The notes: generated from the sequence alone by a model not told the origin. A stretch of 5,512 bases of DNA from Proteiniphilum sp. (GCA_031284475.1 JAISZV010000275.1:1-5512), one strand, 5' to 3'. Shown: positions 1 to 5,512, numbered from the stretch's first letter. Numbers and translations are program-made.

Positions 1-106
1 AATATCTCCCGCACTGTTCGGCGTTCGTTCGGGAACTTCGGAAAATCTCCCGCGCTATGCAACCTTCATTCAAGTAATCTTTAAACATTTCCCGCGCATA
101 TATCAT
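1..106 (-). CDS. possible partial hypothetical protein, C-terminal part off the left edge
   Basis: A minus-strand reading frame opens at an ATG (complement of 106-104) and stays open to the left edge, giving about 35 codons that begin MIYAREMFKDYL. A purine-rich GGGG stretch lies just upstream on that strand. The peptide is mixed and plausible, and it contains two similar segments (AREMF and AREIF) 14 residues apart. I do not recognise it. A stretch this short can be open by chance, and the CCCGCG-type repeats noted in the findings lie in the same bases, so this may simply be non-coding DNA. If real, it would be transcribed divergently from proS. Confidence 0.2.
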   Translation of the reverse strand, partial: MIYAREMFKDYLNEGCIAREIFRSSRTNAEQCGRY

Positions 107-203
107 TTTACCCCTGCCTGAGTCGCCGTAAAGGGCGTAAATGCAAACTATCCGTTAAACGCCACTAAGTTACAAAATTTTCTTTCGTATTCTGCAAATT
201 TTT

Positions 204-244
204 CTCAGGTTTTTATTTTTTAATCTGAAAAAAAATTACCTGAG
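204..244. repeat. inverted repeat able to form a long A/T-rich hairpin
   Basis: CTCAGGT at 204-210 is the exact reverse complement of ACCTGAG at 238-244. The interior is a T-rich run (211-221) facing an A-rich run (228-235), which extends the stem with a small internal bulge. Neither strand has a clean T-run directly after the stem, so a classical intrinsic terminator is not obvious. It could still end transcription of something upstream, or be a regulatory structure. Confidence 0.35.
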
Positions 245-355
245 GCTTGTTTCGGGGAGAATCATCATAGAAACCAAAGGTTTCCGGAGCCAAATTATTA
301 TCCGGATAAAAATGAATAATGCCGGGGCGAACCGCAAGGAATTTCATCCTGCCGC

Positions 356-386
356 TTTCAACCTTATCACATTATTATTATCTTTG
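356..386 (+). promoter_or_regulatory. Bacteroidetes-type promoter for proS (and probably menA)
   Basis: TATCTTTG at 379-386 is an exact match to the Bacteroidetes -7 element TAnnTTTG and is followed by C. TTTC at 356-359 lies 19 nt upstream, a one-base departure from the -33 element TTTG at the standard 19-21 nt spacing. Transcription would start near 392-394. It points towards proS and lies downstream of the most 5' in-frame ATG (312), which supports using the ATG at 570. The assignment rests on consensus matching alone. Confidence 0.5.
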
Positions 387-411
387 CAACCGCAAACAAA
401 AAAGGAACGTC

Positions 412-455
412 CGGCAAACGTTACTCCGGCATTCGGCAAACATTACTCCAACATT
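412..455 (+). repeat. 22-bp tandem duplication in the proS leader
   Basis: Bases 412-433 and 434-455 are adjacent copies of a 22-bp unit beginning CGGCAAAC and ending CATT. Nineteen of 22 positions are identical, and all three differences are G in the first copy against A in the second. A shorter partial match (CCGCAAAC) lies just upstream at 390-397. The duplication sits in the predicted untranslated leader, 20-63 nt after the likely transcription start. Confidence 0.85.
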
Positions 456-471
456 TTCGTTAAGCCGAATG
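430..471 (+). repeat. 8-bp inverted repeat / hairpin in the proS leader
   Basis: CATTCGGC at 430-437 is perfectly complementary to GCCGAATG at 464-471, with a 26-nt loop. The left arm spans the junction of the two 22-bp tandem units, so it exists only because of the duplication. A competing small stem, AACGT (406-410) with ACGTT (418-422), uses part of the first unit. Whether either forms in RNA is unknown. Confidence 0.4.
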
Positions 472-569
472 ATCGGAAGACAAACTTATCCGGATTATGC
501 CGTAGCGATAATTGGAAATCGAAGAGCGAAGGCAGCTCAAAATGCCTGATGAAATTGAATTGTAATAAG

Positions 570-2051
570 ATGGCTAAAGAATTAAAGGAACTCACGCTCC
601 GCAGTAAAGATTACTCCCAGTGGTATCTCGATTTGGTAATCAAAGCGGAACTGGCAGAGAACTCCGCCGTGCGCGGTTGTATGGTAATCAAACCCTATGG
701 TTATGCGATATGGGAAAAGATACAGCGTCAATTAGACGATATGTTCAAGGAAACGGGACATGAGAACGCCTATTTCCCGCTCTTCATCCCCAAGTCTTTC
801 CTTAGCCGTGAAGCCAACCATGTGGAAGGATTCGCCAAAGAGTGCGCCGTAGTAACGCACTATCGCCTGAAAAATGCGCCCGACGGCAGCGGCGTAGTGG
901 TAGACCCCGAAGCAAAGCTCGAAGAAGAACTGATAGTGCGCCCAACCTCCGAAACCATTATCTGGAGCGCCTATAAGAATTGGATACAGTCATACCGCGA
1001 CCTGCCTATCCTCATCAACCAGTGGGCCAACGTAGTGCGCTGGGAAATGCGTACGCGCCTTTTTCTCCGCACGGCCGAATTTCTTTGGCAGGAAGGGCAT
1101 ACGGCCCATGCCGATAAGGAAGAAGCAATAGAAGAAGCAACGAGGATGATAGGCGTTTATGCCGAGTTTGCAGAGAAATATATGGCCATGCCGGTAATAA
1201 AAGGATTAAAATCGGAATCCGAACGGTTCGCCGGCGCCATCGACACCTACACCATCGAAGCGTTGATGCAGGACGGCAAAGCATTGCAATCGGGCACATC
1301 CCACTTCCTGGGGCAGAACTTCGCCAAAGCATTCGACGTACAGTTTACCGACCGGAGCGGAAACCGCGACTATGTATGGGCCACTTCCTGGGGCGTTTCT
1401 ACCCGGCTGATGGGCGCGCTCATCATGTCGCACTCCGACGACAACGGGCTGGTGCTTCCTCCCAAGCTGGCGCCCTACCAGGTAGTAATTATTCCTATCT
1501 ACAAAAACAGCGAACAGTTGCAGCAGATCAACGAGAAAGCGGCCGCTATCATAGGACGGTTGAAATCTCTCGGAATCAGTGTGAAGTACGATAATGCCGA
1601 CAATAAAAAACCGGGATGGAAATTCTCGGAATATGAACTCAAAGGCGTGCCGGTACGCCTCGCCATAGGCGGGCGCGACCTGGAGAACAACACCATTGAG
1701 GTAGCCCGCCGCGATACCCTCAACAAAGAAACGTTGCCGTGCGACGGTATTGAAAACCGCATCAAATCTCTGCTGGACGAGATACAGGAAAATATCTACA
1801 AGAAAGCGGCCGATTTTCGCGCTTCACAAACCCGTGAAGTAAATTCTTATGAAGAATTTAAAATAGAGATTGAAAAAGGCGGATTCCTCCTCTGCCACTG
1901 GGACGGATCGCCCGAAACGGAAAACCGTATCAAGGACGAAACCAAAGCTACCATCCGCTGCATCCCGCTCGAAGGCGATAAAACACCGGGCAAATGCATG
2001 GTGACGGGTAAACCCTCAACGCAACGGGTGATATTTGCACGGGCATACTGA
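570..2051 (+). CDS. proS: prolyl-tRNA synthetase, eukaryote/archaeal-like form
   Basis: Charges tRNA-Pro with proline in the cytoplasm (proline + ATP + tRNA-Pro to prolyl-tRNA + AMP + PPi). With the start at 570 the product is 493 aa, the usual length for the short Bacteroidetes ProRS, and it begins [19 protein letters not shown], which I recognise as this family's N-terminus. The class II catalytic core is clear: motif 1 region at about 57-80, the RPTSE substrate loop at 124-128, motif 2 around R157-H180 (RWEMRTR, then [10 protein letters not shown]), and motif 3 with [10 protein letters not shown] at 275-284. The anticodon-binding domain starts near 303 (YQVVIIPIY). The C-terminal domain at about 410-493 has cysteines 442, 464 and 476 and the typical terminal Tyr. 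There is no bacterial-type editing insertion. The frame is open back to an ATG at 312, but those 86 residues do not look like ProRS and contain the predicted promoter. menA follows after 31 nt. Confidence 0.97.
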   Translation: MAKELKELTLRSKDYSQWYLDLVIKAELAENSAVRGCMVIKPYGYAIWEKIQRQLDDMFKETGHENAYFPLFIPKSFLSREANHVEGFAKECAVVTHYRLKNAPDGSGVVVDPEAKLEEELIVRPTSETIIWSAYKNWIQSYRDLPILINQWANVVRWEMRTRLFLRTAEFLWQEGHTAHADKEEAIEEATRMIGVYAEFAEKYMAMPVIKGLKSESERFAGAIDTYTIEALMQDGKALQSGTSHFLGQNFAKAFDVQFTDRSGNRDYVWATSWGVSTRLMGALIMSHSDDNGLVLPPKLAPYQVVIIPIYKNSEQLQQINEKAAAIIGRLKSLGISVKYDNADNKKPGWKFSEYELKGVPVRLAIGGRDLENNTIEVARRDTLNKETLPCDGIENRIKSLLDEIQENIYKKAADFRASQTREVNSYEEFKIEIEKGGFLLCHWDGSPETENRIKDETKATIRCIPLEGDKTPGKCMVTGKPSTQRVIFARAY

Positions 2052-2082
2052 AAACCGTAAATTCATTTTTCACTTTCCCTTT

Positions 2083-2988
2083 ATGGCAACCGTAAAAGAC
2101 TGGATTTCCGCCTTTCGCCTGCGGACGCTTTTCCTGGCTGTGGCTACTGTTGTGCTGGGAAGCGGGCTGGCCTTGCGCGAAGGGAGTTTCAGCGCGACTA
2201 CCTTCCTCCTCTCTTTCCTGCTGGCCGTTTCCATCCAGATACTGGCTAATCTGGCCAACGACCTGGGCGATTTTCAGAAAGGAACCGATACTACCGGCCA
2301 CCGGAAAGGCCCAACCCGCGCGCTACAGAGCGGCAGAATCTCTCCGCGGGAGATGAAAGTAGCCATCGCTCTCTTTTCGGCCGTCTGCATCATTACCGGC
2401 CTTTCCTTAGTACTGAATGTAATCGCCTGTATTTCCCGGTTGTCCGCAGCCATACTTATTGGCTTGGGCGCCGCCGGCATCCTTGCGGCGCTCTTCTATA
2501 CGCTGGGCAAACATGCCTACGGCTATAAAGGCTGGGGCGACCTTTTCGCATTTATCTTCTTCGGCCCTGTGCCCGTGATCGGCGTCTATTTCCTCCACAC
2601 CCGCACGCTCAATTTTCAACCCCTGCCGCCCGCCGCCGGCATCGGATTAATCAGCGCCATGATATTAAATATCAATAATATGAGGGATATAGAAAACGAC
2701 AGGGCTTCGGGAAAGATAACCCTCGCCGCTAAGTTGGGAATCCACAGGGCCAAGATATACCACGCGGGGTTGACCCTTGCCTCATTCCTTTGCTTTATCG
2801 GTTACAGTTGCCTGTATGCGCCGTCGCCCCGGTACCGCTACCTTTACCTGTTTATTTTTCTCTCTTTTTTCGGGATTTTGTCCAATGCGTACCGAAAGAG
2901 CGGGCAGGAACTCGACCCTTACCTGAAACGCACTTCTTTATCGGGTTTCCTGCTGGCAATCGCTTTTTCGGCGTGTATCACGTTATAG
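2083..2988 (+). CDS. menA: 1,4-dihydroxy-2-naphthoate polyprenyltransferase (MenA, UbiA superfamily)
   Basis: Integral membrane enzyme of menaquinone synthesis. It transfers a polyprenyl chain from polyprenyl diphosphate to 1,4-dihydroxy-2-naphthoate, giving demethylmenaquinone with loss of CO2 and PPi. From the ATG at 2083 the product is 301 aa, normal for MenA; an ATG at 2035 inside the end of proS would add 16 unconvincing residues. The two Asp-rich prenyl-diphosphate/Mg motifs are intact: NDLGDFQKGTD (59-69) and NNMRDIEND (198-206), followed by GKITLAAKLG as in MenA. The conserved loop GYKGWGDLFAFIFFGPVPVIG lies at about 147-167. About eight or nine hydrophobic helices are visible. It is probably co-transcribed with proS. 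The last 17 codons and stop are the left copy of a 62-bp direct repeat; the protein is not truncated. Confidence 0.93.
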   Translation: MATVKDWISAFRLRTLFLAVATVVLGSGLALREGSFSATTFLLSFLLAVSIQILANLANDLGDFQKGTDTTGHRKGPTRALQSGRISPREMKVAIALFSAVCIITGLSLVLNVIACISRLSAAILIGLGAAGILAALFYTLGKHAYGYKGWGDLFAFIFFGPVPVIGVYFLHTRTLNFQPLPPAAGIGLISAMILNINNMRDIENDRASGKITLAAKLGIHRAKIYHAGLTLASFLCFIGYSCLYAPSPRYRYLYLFIFLSFFGILSNAYRKSGQELDPYLKRTSLSGFLLAIAFSACITL

Positions 2989-2996
2989 GAAACCTC
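2935..2996 (+). repeat. left 62-bp direct repeat (menA 3' end)
   Basis: Starts TCTTTATCGGG and ends GGAAACCTC. It matches 4229-4290 at 61 of 62 positions, the only difference being T2954 here and C4248 there. It covers the last 17 sense codons of menA, the TAG stop (2986-2988) and 8 nt beyond. This copy supplies the functional end of menA. With the right copy it brackets the DUF6922/AbiEii module and marks the left boundary of the inserted segment. Confidence 0.95.
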
Positions 2997-3017
2997 AAAG
3001 ATAATAAATATTTTTAC

Positions 3018-3037
3018 CTCCTGCATACTCCTGCATA
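3018..3037 (+). repeat. 10-bp perfect tandem repeat in the module leader
   Basis: CTCCTGCATA occurs twice back to back (3018-3027 and 3028-3037), followed by CC. It lies 21 bp inside the left edge of the inserted segment and about 140 bp before its first gene. It could be an operator for a self-regulating antitoxin, a recombinase-binding site, or chance. Confidence 0.75.
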
Positions 3038-3105
3038 CCGTTGATTTTAGAAACGGGGTAATCCTGAAGTTCCTATCTACATGTAAATTAAATCTACCCG
3101 AAAGC

Positions 3106-3135
3106 TGTGATATTCAAATATTATCTCTATCTTTA
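3106..3135 (+). promoter_or_regulatory. weak candidate promoter for the DUF6922/AbiEii pair
   Basis: TATCTTTA at 3128-3135 matches the Bacteroidetes -7 element TAnnTTTG except for its last base. TGTG at 3106-3109 lies 18 nt upstream as a poor -33 element. It is placed about 40 nt before the first start codon in A/T-rich DNA, where near matches are common, so this is a suggestion only. Confidence 0.25.
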
Positions 3136-3175
3136 TGGGGAAATTAATGATAAGATAATCAAATAGATTAATAGA

Positions 3176-3496
3176 ATGATATTTGACGATTGGAGAGAAA
3201 AAAATATAAATAATATTTCTAAAAGTTTACTTTGGGAGTACGATTTAACCAACTTCAACTGGGACTATATGAAAGTTGTTGTAATGCAACGCGTCATAGA
3301 GAGAGGATGGATGGACGATTTTTATGGAGCTATCAATATATACGGAGGAATTGATAACGTGCGGGAAATAATTAAAGATATCCCGGTATTGTCCGAAAAG
3401 GATATGAATTTTGTTTGCTCAATATTTAATCTAAAAAAAGAGGAGTTAAGATGCTACACAAGGAAACAGTTGAGAGAACAACTTTTGAACTCTTAA
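3176..3496 (+). CDS. DUF6922-like small protein, probable antitoxin partner of AbiEii
   Basis: A 106-aa soluble protein with no signal peptide or membrane segment. I recognise the pattern of DUF6922-type proteins found beside AbiEii-like nucleotidyltransferases in Bacteroidetes: a Leu/Trp-rich start (SLLWEYDLTNFNWDY, 17-31), a central helical stretch with VIERGWMDDF (40-49) and IYGGIDNVREII (55-66), and the ending LSEKDMNFVCSIFNLKKEE then LRCYT (72-95). The ATG at 3176 is preceded in frame by a TAG at 3164-3166 and has no Shine-Dalgarno, common in this phylum. Its last 46 nt overlap the next gene, suggesting translational coupling. It takes the place of the AbiEi antitoxin of classical AbiE systems but shows no evident winged-helix region. 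The antitoxin role is inferred from position. Family call fairly confident, function less so. Confidence 0.75.
   Translation: MIFDDWREKNINNISKSLLWEYDLTNFNWDYMKVVVMQRVIERGWMDDFYGAINIYGGIDNVREIIKDIPVLSEKDMNFVCSIFNLKKEELRCYTRKQLREQLLNS
3441..3445 (+). promoter_or_regulatory. Shine-Dalgarno AGGAG for the AbiEii gene
   Basis: AGGAG lies 5 nt before the ATG at 3451, inside the coding sequence of the upstream gene. Bacteroidetes genes often lack a Shine-Dalgarno, so this one helps fix the start and supports initiation inside the upstream gene. Confidence 0.6.
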
Positions 3497-4113
3497 AAGA
3501 ATTAATGCAAGATAAAAGGCTGGATAACTTCAATCTTGCGGGAGGGACAGCATTAGCCCTCTATATAGGACACAGAAAGAGCGTTGATTTGGATCTCTTT
3601 ACGCCGGATAGTTTTGACGAAAAGGATTTGGAGAAATACTTAATAAACAAGTATAATTTCCATTCTTCTTTTCTTGAAAAGGATACCCTGAAAGGAACTA
3701 TCAATGATGTAAAGATTGACTGTATCGCACATAATTATCCATACGTGGAAGAACCTTTCACGTTGGAGGGAGTAAGATTATACGGTATAAAGGATATTGT
3801 AGCAATGAAACTGTCGGCCATTGCAGACAATGGAACTCGTATGAAAGATTTTATTGATATAGCCTTTTTGTCTTCAATGCTCTCGTTAATAGAGATGTTA
3901 GACGCATACGAAAAAAAATTCCCTAATTCAAACAAAATCAGGCCGCTTAAAGGACTAACTTTTTTTCAGGATATTCAAATTGAAGAGCCGGTTCAATTGG
4001 CGGATAGCTCTTTTAAATGGGAGAAAGTAGAAAAAAGGTTGCGTGACATGGTAATAAATACAAATACTATTTTTCCTGAACTTGTTATGAGTGAAGAAAA
4101 AAAAGAGAAATAG
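3451..4113 (+). CDS. AbiEii/AbiGii-family nucleotidyltransferase, probable toxin
   Basis: A 220-aa cytoplasmic protein of the DNA polymerase beta-like nucleotidyltransferase fold. The signature is intact: AGGTALAL at 30-37, then HRKSVDLDLF at 41-50 with the metal-binding pair D46 and D48, and a likely third acidic residue D90 in NDVKIDCI. The second conserved block, YGIKDIVAMKLSAI (111-124) then R130 and KDFIDIAFL (132-140), is typical of AbiEii. The C-terminus is Lys/Glu-rich (SEEKKEK). AbiEii proteins in type IV toxin-antitoxin systems, and related MenT toxins, transfer nucleotides to RNA or tRNA and arrest growth, often during phage infection; that activity is inferred from family. At 220 aa it is shorter than many AbiEii proteins (about 250-300 aa) but complete in its catalytic core. 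It overlaps the preceding gene by 46 nt, and a strong hairpin begins 15 nt after its stop. Confidence 0.88.
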   Translation: MLHKETVERTTFELLKELMQDKRLDNFNLAGGTALALYIGHRKSVDLDLFTPDSFDEKDLEKYLINKYNFHSSFLEKDTLKGTINDVKIDCIAHNYPYVEEPFTLEGVRLYGIKDIVAMKLSAIADNGTRMKDFIDIAFLSSMLSLIEMLDAYEKKFPNSNKIRPLKGLTFFQDIQIEEPVQLADSSFKWEKVEKRLRDMVINTNTIFPELVMSEEKKEK

Positions 4114-4128
4114 AGGTTTTTAGGCTTT

Positions 4129-4183
4129 AATTGAAGCGACCCCCAAAAGTTTTTTTTCCCGACTTTTGGGAGTCGCTTCAATT
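4129..4183 (+). terminator. strong hairpin after the AbiEii gene, probable terminator
   Basis: A 22-bp arm (4129-4150, AATTGAAGCGAC...) pairs with 4162-4183 (...GTCGCTTCAATT) with one mismatch, around an 11-nt loop containing seven Ts. It starts 15 nt after the AbiEii stop, so a terminator role is likely, although no T-run follows the stem. An outer pair, AGGCTTT (4122-4128) with AAAGCCT (4201-4207), widens the palindrome, and TTCAATT recurs at 4191-4197. It might instead be a palindromic repeat or MITE-like insertion, or a site used in movement of the module. Confidence 0.6.
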
Positions 4184-4228
4184 CCGAATATTCAATTCTC
4201 AAAGCCTGTTTTCTATTTAGAGACAGCC

Positions 4229-4290
4229 TCTTTATCGGGTTTCCTGCCGGCAATCGCTTTTTCGGCGTGTATCACGTTATAGGAAACCTC
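4229..4290 (+). repeat. right 62-bp direct repeat (duplicate of the menA 3' end)
   Basis: The second copy of 2935-2996, offset by exactly 1,294 bp, with one change (C4248 against T2954). Read in the menA frame it encodes the same C-terminal peptide and stop, but with Pro in place of a Leu. It has no upstream menA sequence and is a non-functional remnant between the module's hairpin and the end of the mannosidase gene. It marks the right boundary of the inserted segment and was probably the original end of the menA locus, since what follows leads straight to the next gene. Confidence 0.95.
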
Positions 4291-4303
4291 CCTTTTTTCC
4301 ACA

Positions 4304-5512
4304 TTAGTAAGTTTCCCTGATATGCCTTACTGTGACGGGCGTTCTGTCGGCGGCTTTCAGACCGGGGGACGTAATGATGATGGTTCTTTTCTCTCCCGGC
4401 AGCAGGTCGATGAAGTTATCGCTGAAACGGGCGCCCTGTACGGGGATTTCCACGAAAACATCTTTTGCCAGTTTTTTGCTTGAAAGGGTTATCCTGTATT
4501 CGCCGTCGCCGTATTGTATGCTTGTTTTTACTTCTGTTTCCGGTAGTTCTAATTTATTAGGCCAGTAGAAGAAATGGTCTTTGGAGGAAACTATCTTCCC
4601 TTTTCCGTCGCTGAGAAAAGCGTGTATCATGGTGTGCGCCTTTTCCGCTTCGCTCGCCAGGTCGGAAACGTTGTACGTTTTGACGATACGGCTATCGTTG
4701 GCTTTGGCGTTGACACGCTCCGTAAATTCCTTCCGTTTTCCCGTTGAGAAGTCGATTACCTGCACGGTGAGCCGGAGGTTATTGTGATCATAAAGATAGT
4801 CGGACATGGTGTAGTAATTCAGTTTGCCGTCTTTGTATTCAACGCCCAGCGCAAGGGGCGCCAGTACGTCGCGCATACGGTAGTGCTGCGCTTTCCAGTT
4901 GTTATAGTAGTCGATGCTCGACCATGAAACCACCGGCCAGTCGTCATTGATTTGCCAGTAAAACGATCCCATGCAGTAGGGCCTTCCGCGGCGCATGGCT
5001 TCCACCGATTCCTCCATGCCGTTACCCTGCATCACAAGGCCGATATAAACGAAATCTTCAAAATTCTGCGGTTCCGGATAATACATATCCATATATTTTT
5101 TGATGAGGGAGTTGCCGGTCGACGCTTTCTGGTGTACCGTCATCACCTCGCTTTCGAGGCTCCATTGCTCTTTGGGCGCGAAAGAACGGATCGTTTTCAT
5201 TTCGGGGAACGATTGAAAACCGAACTCGCTGGCGAAGCGGGGCAACCGGTCTGCCATCCCCTCAAACGGCAGGTGGCCGTACCAGAGACCCCAGTCGTGT
5301 GCATCGCTCGATGCGAATTTTTCGGGATTACTCCAGTTGGAGTTGTAGGGCGATCCGTGAATGTAGCTGCGTGTGCCGTCCAACTCGTTTACCAAGCCGG
5401 GAATCAGTTCGCGGAATGTTTTATCGTACCCCTTGAACCAGGCTTCCATCACTTTGTCCGGGTACTCTTTCTGCCAGCCCCAGTGATGGAGGCCTTCTTC
5501 TATCTCGTTGTT
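4304..5512 (-). CDS. GH2 beta-mannosidase, C-terminal half (5' end beyond window)
   Basis: Hydrolyses terminal beta-linked mannose from mannosides, probably in the periplasm or outside the cell; the signal peptide region is not in the window. The frame runs from the right edge to a TAA at 4306-4304, giving 402 residues, about half of a typical Bacteroidetes enzyme. It enters with NNEIEEGLHHWGWQ, the GNNE motif of GH2 beta-mannosidases, so E3 is the likely acid/base. The likely nucleophile is E96 in FASEFGFQSFPE. The substrate-site block GSFYWQINDDWPVVSW (182-197) and IDYYNNWKAQHY (200-211) is also typical and ends the catalytic barrel. Two beta-sandwich regions follow, the last (about 320-402, SDNFIDLLPGE) resembling the Ig-like mannosidase domain. 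A GTG/ATG near 5452-5447 is internal, not the start. It converges on menA; no lipid-uptake or SusC/D gene is visible. Confidence 0.93.
   Translation of the reverse strand, partial: NNEIEEGLHHWGWQKEYPDKVMEAWFKGYDKTFRELIPGLVNELDGTRSYIHGSPYNSNWSNPEKFASSDAHDWGLWYGHLPFEGMADRLPRFASEFGFQSFPEMKTIRSFAPKEQWSLESEVMTVHQKASTGNSLIKKYMDMYYPEPQNFEDFVYIGLVMQGNGMEESVEAMRRGRPYCMGSFYWQINDDWPVVSWSSIDYYNNWKAQHYRMRDVLAPLALGVEYKDGKLNYYTMSDYLYDHNNLRLTVQVIDFSTGKRKEFTERVNAKANDSRIVKTYNVSDLASEAEKAHTMIHAFLSDGKGKIVSSKDHFFYWPNKLELPETEVKTSIQYGDGEYRITLSSKKLAKDVFVEIPVQGARFSDNFIDLLPGEKRTIIITSPGLKAADRTPVTVRHIRETY

Larger units (their letters stand above)
107..569. other. intergenic region and proS leader
   Basis: No gene is supported in these 463 bases. 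The frame open from 312 that runs into proS has no resemblance to ProRS before residue 87, and the likely proS promoter sits inside it, so I read it as non-coding. The region holds a hairpin at 204-244, a small perfect inverted repeat (GAAACC/GGTTTC, 270-284), the promoter at 356-386, a 22-bp tandem duplication at 412-455, an 8-bp inverted repeat at 430-471, and a small hairpin (AGGCA/TGCCT, 530-547) about 20 nt before the start codon. From the predicted transcription start (about 392-394) to the proS ATG the leader would be about 175 nt. Confidence 0.6.
2997..4228 (+). mobile_element. inserted two-gene AbiEii module bracketed by 62-bp direct repeats
   Basis: This 1,232-bp segment lies exactly between the two copies of the menA 3' end. 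It holds a 179-nt leader, a DUF6922-like gene, an overlapping AbiEii-type nucleotidyltransferase gene, and a strong hairpin. It is visibly richer in A and T than proS, menA and the mannosidase gene, which fits foreign origin. No integrase, transposase or terminal inverted repeats are seen, so any movement would need outside enzymes or homologous recombination. The arrangement fits insertion with long target duplication, as reported for restriction-modification units, or integration at att-like sites in a gene's 3' end. Mobility is inferred; the repeat and content are seen directly. Confidence 0.75.

Noticed and set aside
1015..1765. Several minus-strand open frames inside proS
   Set aside because: They lie wholly within a strongly supported synthetase gene and their translations are low-complexity or Arg/Leu/Ser-rich, typical of antisense shadows.
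2035..2082. Earlier ATG for menA overlapping the end of proS
   Set aside because: The extra 16 residues (MHGHTENR...) are not like MenA N-termini, and the ATG at 2083 starts a normal-length protein.
1948..2619. Open frames on both strands overlapping menA
   Set aside because: They overlap a complete MenA with both Asp-rich motifs and show no family resemblance.
2997..4228. Insertion sequence or transposon
   Set aside because: No transposase or integrase gene, no terminal inverted repeats at the segment edges, and the duplicated flank (62 bp) is much longer than typical IS target duplications.
3993..4253. Minus-strand open frame over the end of the AbiEii gene and the hairpin
   Set aside because: It runs through the palindrome and into the menA repeat and is made of antisense sequence; no recognisable domain.
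2935..4290. CRISPR-like repeat-spacer structure
   Set aside because: Only two copies, 1.2 kb apart, and they are the coding end of menA; this is a target or att-like duplication.
4282..4300. GGAAA/TTTCC inverted repeat across the right repeat boundary, as a terminator shared by menA and the mannosidase gene
   Set aside because: Only 5 bp of A/T-rich stem with a 9-nt loop; too weak to call, though its left half lies in the duplicated segment, so the insertion would have separated it from menA.

Overview
The window looks like chromosome from a gut-type Bacteroidales bacterium (Bacteroides/Parabacteroides/Dysgonomonadaceae range). The evidence is a eukaryote/archaeal-like prolyl-tRNA synthetase of the Bacteroidetes form, a MenA-type prenyltransferase, a GH2 beta-mannosidase, and a good Bacteroidetes primary-sigma promoter (TTTC, 19 nt, TATCTTTG) before the synthetase. 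Species assignment is not possible by eye.

Layout, left to right. Bases 1-569 hold no well-supported gene: a doubtful minus-strand gene end, a long hairpin, the promoter, and a proS leader with a 22-bp tandem duplication and several hairpins. proS (570-2051, +) and menA (2083-2988, +) are 31 nt apart and probably co-transcribed. A compact, visibly A/T-richer two-gene module follows: a DUF6922-like protein (3176-3496) overlapping an AbiEii-type nucleotidyltransferase (3451-4113). This is the arrangement of a candidate toxin-antitoxin or abortive-infection system. A strong hairpin (4129-4183) closes it. On the opposite strand, 5512-4304 is the C-terminal half of a GH2 beta-mannosidase whose start lies beyond the window.

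The main discovery is the boundary of the module. The last 54 bp of menA including its stop codon, plus 8 bp beyond it (2935-2996), are repeated at 4229-4290 with 61 of 62 bases identical. The two-gene module lies exactly between the copies. Removing one repeat plus the 1,232 bp between them (1,294 bp in all) would leave an intact menA running straight into the sequence before the mannosidase. The module therefore looks like a minimal mobile defence unit that entered the 3' end of menA with a long target duplication, or through att-like sites. It carries no integrase or transposase of its own and it keeps menA intact.

The housekeeping genes serve translation (ProRS) and menaquinone synthesis (MenA), and the mannosidase serves glycan breakdown. 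The inserted pair is functionally unrelated to all of them.
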